Assembly (NCBI GenBank): GCA_030019325.1
Contig: JASEFB010000003.1
Span: forward strand, 1-33,345
Origin: an archaeon
GTDB taxonomy: Archaea; Halobacteriota; Syntropharchaeia; Alkanophagales; Methanospirareceae
Length of the DNA stretch: 33,345 bases
Reading direction: 5' to 3'
Made by a program: the position numbers and the translations under genes. The notes beneath the pieces were generated by a model, which was not told where the DNA came from, ran no database searches, and saw nothing but the letters and a program-made list of their open reading frames with translations. Positions 26,121 to 33,345 of the stretch are shown here, piece by piece. Each line of letters begins with the position of its first letter. The first letter of the stretch is position 1.

Positions 26121-28544
26121 TTACCCTTTAATTATCCTCACTTTCGTGCCATGAACATCAAGAATATTGCCACCACTTTTAATCTCACGCACACCTTTGC
26201 AGAGTTCCACCTTCGTTGCCGTTGCATTCTCCATATCCTCGGTATCCAAATCATCTGCGTATATCTCCAGTTTACCTAAAGGCGCGTTTAAGGGAATACC
26301 ATGCTCAGACTTATATCTTCTAACGGCTCGTACGATATCAGCGATTAAGTCACCTTTCTTTTCCGCTTCTAAATCGATCATATCAGGCTTTACCTCTGGC
26401 CAGGGCGCCCTATGCACACTCCTCTCCTTTTCGATGTAGGAATACATCTCCTCGGCATAAAAAGGGATGAACGGTGCAAGCAGCTTAGAAAGTGCCTCTA
26501 TAGTTAGATACAATGTATATCTGGCGGATTCTTTTCCCTCCTCTCCCGACCGACCATATAACCTCGACTTCACCAGTTCAATGTAATCATCTGCAAGCAC
26601 GTTCCATGCAAAAGCTCGTAGATCCTTCATCGCCTCGTCGAACTTGTAGTTTTCCATCGAGTCTGTCACCGACAGGATGAGCTTGTTCAGTTTGGAGAGC
26701 AGCCATTTATCAACAACGCGTAGAGTTGCCGCTCCTTCCTTGTATTGGTAATCTGAAAGGTGGATCATAGAGAATCTGAGAATGCTCCACAGTTTTTGCA
26801 TAAATTTACTCGCGGCTACTATATCCTTCCATCTGAACTGGACGTCTGAGCCTACAGTACCTCCAATTGCCGCCCACTGTCTGAATGCATCCGCACCATG
26901 CTCTTGAATCACCGTATCTGGCGAAATGATGTTATTTCGTGATTTGCTCATCTTATACCCATCCTCACCCAATACCATCCCGTTTATTAAGATCGTGTGC
27001 CAGGGTATTGATTTGGTAAGCACAAGCGAGCGCAGGATAGTGTAGAAAGCCCAGGTTCTTATAATGTCATGCCCCTGCGGTCTCAGTTCTACGGGGAATC
27101 CGATTCCCGATGGTTCTCCTGCATTAAGGTTCCATTTTGCAACCCAAAGAGCACTGAGTGAGGAGTCCATCCAGGTGTCTAACACATCCTTCTCTCCTTC
27201 AAATTCGGTGCTGCCGCAGTTATCACACAGCTCGTTTGGGCTCGTCATCAGTGGATCCACGGGTAGTTCATCTTCAGAGGCCACTTTAACGGCACCGCAT
27301 CGCTTGCAATACCAAACGGGAATAGGCACGCTGAAAATCCGTTGCCGGGATATACACCAGTCCCACTCCATAGATTCAACCCAGTTTTTAAGTCTGATGG
27401 AGAAATGCTCGGGATACCATGTTATTTCCTCCGAGGCTTGTATTATCTCAGCATGCTTCACACGCACAAACCACTGCCGTGTAGAAATGATCTCGATGGG
27501 GGTTTTACATCGCCAACAAACACCCACGTTTTGTTGTATCTGTTCACGCTTCTTGAGCAGCCCTTGTGCCTCTAAATCTTCAATTATCTTCTCTTTGCAT
27601 TCTGTTACGCTCAGTCCCTCATATCCCCGTACCGCTTCGGTCATCCGCCCTCGCTCGTCTAATGAAGCAATTAAAGGGAGGTTATGCACTGTCCACCACC
27701 TCACATCCTGCCGGTCACCAAACGTGCAAATCATTACCACACCGGTTCCAAACTCGGGATCAACACCTTCATCGTCATATACCTTCACGGTATGCTCGAA
27801 TATCGGGACCATCAGCTCTTTTCCCACGATATCTTTATACCGTTCGTCATCAGGATGCACGGCTACCGCAACACAGCTCGCCAGCAGCTCTGGCCTCGTC
27901 GTTGCAATCTCTACATACTCCGGTTCTCTTTCTGCGCCTACCTTCTTGAAGCGTATATAATTCAAATGGGCATCTCTATCCTCATACTCTACCTCTGCAA
28001 AGGCTATTGCGGTCTCGCAGCGGGGACACAAGTTTACTGGATGTTCCGCTCGATATATTAGCCCATCATGATACATTTTTAAGAACGAGAGTTGCGTATA
28101 TCGTTTGTAACGGTCCTCCATCGTAACAAACTCCGTGCTCCAGTCTATGGACATGCCAAGCTTCTTCATCATGCCTTTCATCTGCGCTATGTTCTCCCGC
28201 ATAAGTTGTTTGCACAACGCTCTAAACTCCTGCCTGCTTATCTGATGCTTTGATATACCATACTTCTCTTCTACTTTCACCTCGGCCGGCAGTCCGTGAC
28301 AGTCCCATCCCTGCGGAAACATCACGTCATAACCCCGCATTCGCTTATAACGAGCGATAAAATCAATGTAACACCAGTTCAAAGCGTTGCCAATGTGGAA
28401 ATCACCCGTAGGGTACGGTGGTGGCGTATCAATGATATACGACGGCTTATCCGAAGATGCCGTGAAATAGTAGAGCGAATCATTCCAGTTCTCCAGCCAC
28501 TTCCTCTCTATTATCCCCGGTCTGTATTTCTTTTCCATTTTCAT
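26121..28544 (-). CDS. valS: valyl-tRNA synthetase
   Basis: Class I aaRS: '[46 protein letters not shown]', '[19 protein letters not shown]', '[11 protein letters not shown]'. Confidence 0.93.
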   Translation of the reverse strand: MKMEKKYRPGIIERKWLENWNDSLYYFTASSDKPSYIIDTPPPYPTGDFHIGNALNWCYIDFIARYKRMRGYDVMFPQGWDCHGLPAEVKVEEKYGISKHQISRQEFRALCKQLMRENIAQMKGMMKKLGMSIDWSTEFVTMEDRYKRYTQLSFLKMYHDGLIYRAEHPVNLCPRCETAIAFAEVEYEDRDAHLNYIRFKKVGAEREPEYVEIATTRPELLASCVAVAVHPDDERYKDIVGKELMVPIFEHTVKVYDDEGVDPEFGTGVVMICTFGDRQDVRWWTVHNLPLIASLDERGRMTEAVRGYEGLSVTECKEKIIEDLEAQGLLKKREQIQQNVGVCWRCKTPIEIISTRQWFVRVKHAEIIQASEEITWYPEHFSIRLKNWVESMEWDWCISRQRIFSVPIPVWYCKRCGAVKVASEDELPVDPLMTSPNELCDNCGSTEFEGEKDVLDTWMDSSLSALWVAKWNLNAGEPSGIGFPVELRPQGHDIIRTWAFYTILRSLVLTKSIPWHTILINGMVLGEDGYKMSKSRNNIISPDTVIQEHGADAFRQWAAIGGTVGSDVQFRWKDIVAASKFMQKLWSILRFSMIHLSDYQYKEGAATLRVVDKWLLSKLNKLILSVTDSMENYKFDEAMKDLRAFAWNVLADDYIELVKSRLYGRSGEEGKESARYTLYLTIEALSKLLAPFIPFYAEEMYSYIEKERSVHRAPWPEVKPDMIDLEAEKKGDLIADIVRAVRRYKSEHGIPLNAPLGKLEIYADDLDTEDMENATATKVELCKGVREIKSGGNILDVHGTKVRIIKG

Positions 28545-28660
28545 GCGCTCTCTGATTCTCCGCTATTAAGATTATGTTAGGTGCTTTTATTTTTAGTCCT
28601 TTATTTTAATAGATTATTATTTTTGAAAAGTCACCAAAATATTATGAGGAGCAAATTGAA

Positions 28661-29914
28661 ATGCCAAAGGCAACAAATCTGATTGGAGCATACAACAACT
28701 TCGTTGTGGAGCCACTCAAGACGGAAGAGGAGTTTAGGGATTTTTATGTTGAGAGACCAAAGCGCACACCATCCCCTATAGAAGAACTGAAAGACAGGAT
28801 AGAGAATGCAGAAAGTGCTAAAAAATACATTTTCCTTGGTTTCAGAGGCTGTGGCAAGAGCACGGAACTGAACAGGCTTTCGCGATTGATTGATAAGGAG
28901 CATTTTATTATCGTTAGCTATTCAATCCGTGAAGAATTGGACGTTAGCGATTTCGATTTCCGGGATTTCTTTGCTTCCATGGCTTTGAAAATCTATGAAA
29001 CCGCTGAGAAGGAGGTGGATTTGGAAACGGATATTGAAGAGGATTTCAGGGAGTTCATGATGCACATTACAAAAGTTTCAGAGGAAGATGTCACGAGATA
29101 TAGCGAAACAGGAATATCGTTCTCGAAACTTATACTCCTGAAATTAGGAAGGGAAGCGAAGACATGGGAGTATGTTAGAAAAGAACTCGAAACGAAAATA
29201 AGTGACCTTATAGAAAAACTCAACTGGCTTATTCTGGAAGTGGAAAGCAAATCAACCAAGAGAATTGTGGTAATTGTTGATGACCTTGATAAGCTTGCTC
29301 GAGGAGAACAGGCGGAAAACTTCTTCTATAAAAACTACGGCTTGCTCATTCAACCAAATTGTTTCGTCATTTATACATTTCCCATACCTCTGGCGTTCAA
29401 TCCGTATTATGAGAATGTTCGACATGCCTTTGATGTGGATATTATCCTACCACATTTTCCGGTGAGAGATGGGGAGAAGAGGATAAACGAAGAAAATTTC
29501 AGCTTCTTCAAAGGAATAGTGGGGAAGCGGATGGATTTGGGCTTGATAGAAGAAGAAGCGTTGAAGGATGCTATATTATCTACTGGAAAAATTTCTGAGT
29601 TCATTTCGGTTATGAAGGATGCGACGATAAAAGCATATAGAAATGAAAGAACGAAGATAACACAAGAAGAAGTTGGAAAAGCGTTGGAGAAATTGAGGAG
29701 AACGTATGATCGAACACTCACCGAAGCGCATAAAAAGCGGCTTTTGGAAATTTATGAGAAAAAAGAAGCTCGTGATGAGAATACGAGCGATTCCACAAGT
29801 CGTGATTTGCTTTTTAGTTTAACTGCGGTTGAATATGAGGACGAAGAGGGATGGTGGTGCGATATAAATCCATTACTGATGCCGTTGGTGGAGAAATGGA
29901 AGCAAGCGGACTAG
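28661..29914 (+). CDS. P-loop (AAA/KAP-like) ATPase
   Basis: Walker A 'GFRGCGKSTEL', Walker B 'IVVIVDDLDKL'; RBS gaggag upstream. Confidence 0.85.
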   Translation: MPKATNLIGAYNNFVVEPLKTEEEFRDFYVERPKRTPSPIEELKDRIENAESAKKYIFLGFRGCGKSTELNRLSRLIDKEHFIIVSYSIREELDVSDFDFRDFFASMALKIYETAEKEVDLETDIEEDFREFMMHITKVSEEDVTRYSETGISFSKLILLKLGREAKTWEYVRKELETKISDLIEKLNWLILEVESKSTKRIVVIVDDLDKLARGEQAENFFYKNYGLLIQPNCFVIYTFPIPLAFNPYYENVRHAFDVDIILPHFPVRDGEKRINEENFSFFKGIVGKRMDLGLIEEEALKDAILSTGKISEFISVMKDATIKAYRNERTKITQEEVGKALEKLRRTYDRTLTEAHKKRLLEIYEKKEARDENTSDSTSRDLLFSLTAVEYEDEEGWWCDINPLLMPLVEKWKQAD

Positions 29915-31197
29915 AGGATCTAGAGGAAATAGACACGATAATAGCAGAACTTGAGATTTCACAAGGTAAAGGGAACGTGATACTATGCGTGGTTAATTCT
30001 CCTGCTTATAGGGAGAAAATCATCCAAGTTTTACAAAGGAGATTCTCCACAAACGTGATTTCTGTCGAAACAGGTGAGCAAATCATCCGCACTTTGAAAG
30101 AGCAAGATTTCAAGAGTGTGGATGTTTTAATCTGGATTATGCCCGAAGAGCCTACCGAAGATTTACTGAACACTTTGAATAATTTTAGAGAGTTATTCTA
30201 CGATGCGAAGATACCCAATCTGGTGTTTTACAATCAGGCATTTTCTGAAGAAGTAATAAGAAAAGCACCGGATTTCTGGCGCTATAGAGGGAACTATTAC
30301 GAACTAAAAGAAGCAGAAAGAGGAATGGCTTTTGAGGCGCTTGAGACATTAGCCACTCCTTTCTCTTACCAAGACAAAGAGGACTTGCTGAGAAGGAAGC
30401 GGATAAATGAATATCTACTCGAAAGAGTCAGGGATAAGGAAGAAAAAGCTGATATTTTGTTAGAGTTGGGCGTGATATTCTATTATTCAGGAGATCTCGA
30501 TAAGGCATTGGAATATTACGAAAAGGCATTGGAACTGAATGATGAGTTGGGGATGAAAGAAGGAATAGCTGCTGTTTTTGGAAACATAGGCGCGGTATAC
30601 TTCACCAAAGGGGAACTTGATAAAGCTTTGCAATATTTTGAGAAGGCATTGAAGCTGAATGAGGAGTTGGGAAATAAAAAAGGAATGGCAAATCAGCTTG
30701 GAAATATGGGAGTCCTCTACTTCACTAAAGGAGAGTTAGATAAGGCATCAGGATCTTACAAGAAGGCATTGAAAATTTTTGAGGAGTCCGGAATAAAAGA
30801 GGGAATTGCAACACTGCTTGGAAACATAGGCGCTCTATACTTCACCAAAGGAGAACCTGACAAAGCTTTAGAATATTTAAGGAGGATATTGGGACTGCAT
30901 GATGAGTTTGGGAGCAAAGAAAGCTTAGCAAAAAACTTTGAAAACATAGGTGTCGTGTATTCCGCCAAAGGAGAACTTAACAAGGCGTTGGAATATTACG
31001 AGAAGGCATTGAAAATTTTCGAAGAGATGGGGAGCCGAATAGAAACAGCCAAAACAAAGGTGAACATTGGCGATATTTTTGCTCAAAAAGGAGATAAAGA
31101 GCGGGCGTTAGAGTATTATCGCGAAGCTAAAGATTTGGCTGCAGGAAGTTATGTTTTTGAATTCGTCAGTAAACGGATAAAGGAATTAAAAGAGTAG
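29896..31197 (+). CDS. TPR-repeat protein with unknown N-terminal alpha/beta domain
   Basis: About six 40-aa TPRs ('LGNIGALYFTKGEPDKALEYLRRILGLHDEFGSKES...'). ATG 29896 overlaps the end of the ATPase gene by 19 nt. Confidence 0.85.
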   Translation: MEASGLEDLEEIDTIIAELEISQGKGNVILCVVNSPAYREKIIQVLQRRFSTNVISVETGEQIIRTLKEQDFKSVDVLIWIMPEEPTEDLLNTLNNFRELFYDAKIPNLVFYNQAFSEEVIRKAPDFWRYRGNYYELKEAERGMAFEALETLATPFSYQDKEDLLRRKRINEYLLERVRDKEEKADILLELGVIFYYSGDLDKALEYYEKALELNDELGMKEGIAAVFGNIGAVYFTKGELDKALQYFEKALKLNEELGNKKGMANQLGNMGVLYFTKGELDKASGSYKKALKIFEESGIKEGIATLLGNIGALYFTKGEPDKALEYLRRILGLHDEFGSKESLAKNFENIGVVYSAKGELNKALEYYEKALKIFEEMGSRIETAKTKVNIGDIFAQKGDKERALEYYREAKDLAAGSYVFEFVSKRIKELKE

Positions 31198-31201
31198 CAA
31201 A

Positions 31202-31573
31202 ATGCGTAAGATATTCGGCAACGCACAACAGGAATATAAACAGTGCATAGTTTTGAGAGAGGATTTGAAACTGTCGAAAGGAAAAGCAGCAGCACAAGCC
31301 GCTCATGCCTCACTGCTCAGTTACGAACGTGCTCCGGTGCGTGACAGAATGTACTGGAAAGCACAGGGGCAGAAGAAAGTGGTACTGAAAGTCCAGAGCC
31401 TTGAAGAATTATACGGCGTAAAGGATGAAGCTGAAAAGCTGGGATTGCCCTGTGCAATTGTAGAAGATGCAGGGCTAACTGAAATACCACCGGGGACGGT
31501 GACTGCATTAGGAATAGGCCCAGCACGTGCTGAAGAGATAGATAAGGTCACAAAGCATCTGGATTTACTGTAA
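31202..31573 (+). CDS. pth2: peptidyl-tRNA hydrolase type 2
   Basis: 'YKQCIVLREDLKLSKGKAAAQAAHASLLSYE...PCAIVEDAGLTEIPPGTVTALGIGPARAEEIDKVTKHLDLL'. Confidence 0.97.
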   Translation: MRKIFGNAQQEYKQCIVLREDLKLSKGKAAAQAAHASLLSYERAPVRDRMYWKAQGQKKVVLKVQSLEELYGVKDEAEKLGLPCAIVEDAGLTEIPPGTVTALGIGPARAEEIDKVTKHLDLL

Positions 31574-31587
31574 ACAAACCTTTTCTT

Positions 31588-31632
31588 ATGTGGGGCTCCG
31601 CCCCACGACCCCGCAAGCCCTGTAAGGGCTTA
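31588..31632. repeat. 45-bp double-hairpin repeat, copy 2
   Basis: Identical to 25806-25850, just 3' of pth2. Confidence 0.95.
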
Positions 31633-31749
31633 TAGAAAAGCTTTACCAAAAGAAACAGGATAATTTTAACAGCGGATTTCATTTTTCTAAAGAAGAAAAA
31701 TGGGTTTCGAAGAGCGGGAAGATTATGGCGTGAAGTTGTACCGACTTAC

Positions 31750-32352
31750 ATGTCCGCTGAGGAAGGACCGACAAAGCTCTTCGTCGGTGGTCTGCACGGA
31801 AACGAAGGTCTGTACACAGCACCTATTCTTGAGCGTTTGGCGCAGGAGGAGATATACCTAGGAGAAGCGATAATTGTCCCCTGTTTGGTCGAATACAGCA
31901 GATACATCGGCGTTTTAGCCGAGGAATATTACCAGAGCAAAGAAGGTATGAACCTGCTTCTCCTCATCCAAGAATACAAGCCGAGTTTTTACTTCGAGCT
32001 GCACGCTTATGAAAAACCGTCATATTCACGCTTAACTGATCCTGAACGAGTGAAGAAGATAGGAGTTCCTCATTTTATTGACTTGGACGAGGGGATTCTC
32101 ATAGGGTCTATCGCACCTATTCTGAGGCGTAAATTCACCGAGCACGATTTTTGCATGACTATCGAGGTCCCGAAATGGAAATGCACGAACGAGAAGCTTA
32201 AAGAAAAAGTCCTGGAGGTTTTAAGAATAGGGCTAACGAAAGCGGATAGAGAAGAAGTGATGCACGAGTTCAGAATGAGGTACCCCCCGCAAATAAAAAT
32301 GGCTGAGCAGTTGTTCCACCAATACTACCGTAACAGGTTAAAGCCGTTTTAA
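31750..32352 (+). CDS. DUF2119 family protein
   Basis: 'TKLFVGGLHGNEGLYTAPILERL...SFYFELHAYEKPSYSRLTDPERVKKIGVPHFIDLDEGILIGSIAP'. Confidence 0.8.
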   Translation: MSAEEGPTKLFVGGLHGNEGLYTAPILERLAQEEIYLGEAIIVPCLVEYSRYIGVLAEEYYQSKEGMNLLLLIQEYKPSFYFELHAYEKPSYSRLTDPERVKKIGVPHFIDLDEGILIGSIAPILRRKFTEHDFCMTIEVPKWKCTNEKLKEKVLEVLRIGLTKADREEVMHEFRMRYPPQIKMAEQLFHQYYRNRLKPF

Positions 32353-32475
32353 GTGGTAATGAGCCGCTTGCTTCCATAAGTGGATAGGTTTTTATAAACT
32401 GCGGAATATAGGTTACTCAGCGTTTCACTCGAGAAACAACCGCAAAGAAACAGCGAACTTTAAGTGAGTAGAAAA

Positions 32476-33345
32476 ATGAGAGAAAAAGTGGCATTTAAAT
32501 GCTTAGTGCCAATGCTTATACTTGCGTTCCTTTTAATCTCAATACACCAATCTTGCGCTTACACTTCTTCTGATAAAACAGCACCACCAACATTGATCAT
32601 AACCGAAGTCTATCCAGACACTGCTACGAAAAACGAGCTGGACGAATACATTACAATAACCAACCCCTGCGTTCATCCTGTTGATATCGAAGGCTGGAGC
32701 ATAACAGATCATGAAGGAACAATCATATTCCCATTTTTTGAAGTCTATCAAAATCAAACAATATACGTAACGAGAAACGCTTCGGCATTCGTAGAGCAGA
32801 TGACCCTGACAAGTAAAGTCATTTATCCTAATTTTGAATACGGCTCGGACTCTGATCCAAAGGTTACTCAAATGCAGACCGAGGGAAGAGCATTTGTGTT
32901 GCGGAATACCGGTGATGAAGTAATACTGCGAGATAAAAGTGGACGAGAAGTGGATGTCGTGATATACGGGGACTCCTCCTACGAAGGAGCTGGTTGGCGT
33001 GGCGCGTCTTTAGAGAAACCGAGAGAAGGAATGATCTTGAGACGGAAGGATATTCAAGACACGAATCAGTGCGAAGACTGGCTTGTTCTTCCCTTTGGGA
33101 GTTCTTACCACGCACCAGAGAAATTCTCCCTATACAGCGATGTTACCGCTTTTGTCTCGCCTGATTGTAGTTTCTTCGTTCTGCAACGGGAGATAGAACA
33201 TGCCTCCTCCTCGTTGTACCTCAACCTGTATCAGTTTGAACATCCCTGCCTCATGGACGTTGTTGTGGATGCCTTAAATCGGGGCGTGAACGTGTATCTG
33301 CTGCTCGAAGGCAGTCCTGTTGGCGGAATCACTGATGAAGAGCGG
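32476..33345 (+). CDS. secreted protein with lamin-tail-like domain and start of a PLD-like nuclease domain (truncated by window end, absent from ORF track)
   Basis: ATG 32476, signal peptide 'FKCLVPMLILAFLLISIHQSCA', LTD-like 'LIITEVYPDTATKNELDEYITITNPCVHPVDIEGWSITDHEGTIIFP', then 'VLQREIEHASSSLYLNLYQFEHPCLMDVVVDALNRGVNVYLLLEG'. Open through 33345. Confidence 0.8.
   Translation, partial: MREKVAFKCLVPMLILAFLLISIHQSCAYTSSDKTAPPTLIITEVYPDTATKNELDEYITITNPCVHPVDIEGWSITDHEGTIIFPFFEVYQNQTIYVTRNASAFVEQMTLTSKVIYPNFEYGSDSDPKVTQMQTEGRAFVLRNTGDEVILRDKSGREVDVVIYGDSSYEGAGWRGASLEKPREGMILRRKDIQDTNQCEDWLVLPFGSSYHAPEKFSLYSDVTAFVSPDCSFFVLQREIEHASSSLYLNLYQFEHPCLMDVVVDALNRGVNVYLLLEGSPVGGITDEER

Noticed and set aside
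27064-27960. 298-aa plus-strand ORF
   Set aside because: Fully antisense to valS, with low-complexity Ser/Thr composition and no recognisable domain; shadow ORF.
30440-31140. ~120-bp periodic DNA repeat as a satellite or recombination array
   Set aside because: Explained by tandem 40-aa TPR units in the coding sequence.
25806-31632. 45-bp identical repeats as CRISPR repeats
   Set aside because: Only two copies 5.8 kb apart separated by housekeeping genes; the double-hairpin structure fits a REP-like element better.

Overview
33.3 kb archaeal window. FtsZ, Sec61-beta, Pth2, archaeal-type ValS, SepCysS, beta-RFAP synthase, DUF2119 and a PGF-CTERM protein together point to a methanogen-related or ANME-like euryarchaeon; this taxonomy is inferred. 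Housekeeping segments (about 1.8-5.2 kb and 18-33 kb) surround an accessory/defence-like island (about 5.2-14.4 kb). The most interesting locus is a tightly packed six-gene minus-strand operon at 6603-14367: radC; a 1162-aa single-polypeptide restriction-modification protein (HsdR_N-like nuclease, N6 MTase, two HsdS TRDs) carrying a C-terminal MNT nucleotidyltransferase domain; an overlapping HEPN gene; a 245-aa unknown; a SPL-like radical SAM protein; and a three-Cys-motif partner protein (TcmP). Next to it lie a separate HepT/MntA toxin-antitoxin pair and a truncated, about 92% identical copy of the fused MNT segment. Other observations: a complete IS (16204-17419, 12-bp TIRs, 7-bp TSD, frameshifted transposase), a 440-bp MITE-like element (22786-23225, 14-bp perfect TIRs, 6-bp TSD), a 45-bp double-hairpin repeat present twice with 100% identity, an ATPase + TPR gene pair, one tRNA-Leu(UAG), and small ORFs missing from the supplied track. 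No CRISPR array was seen.
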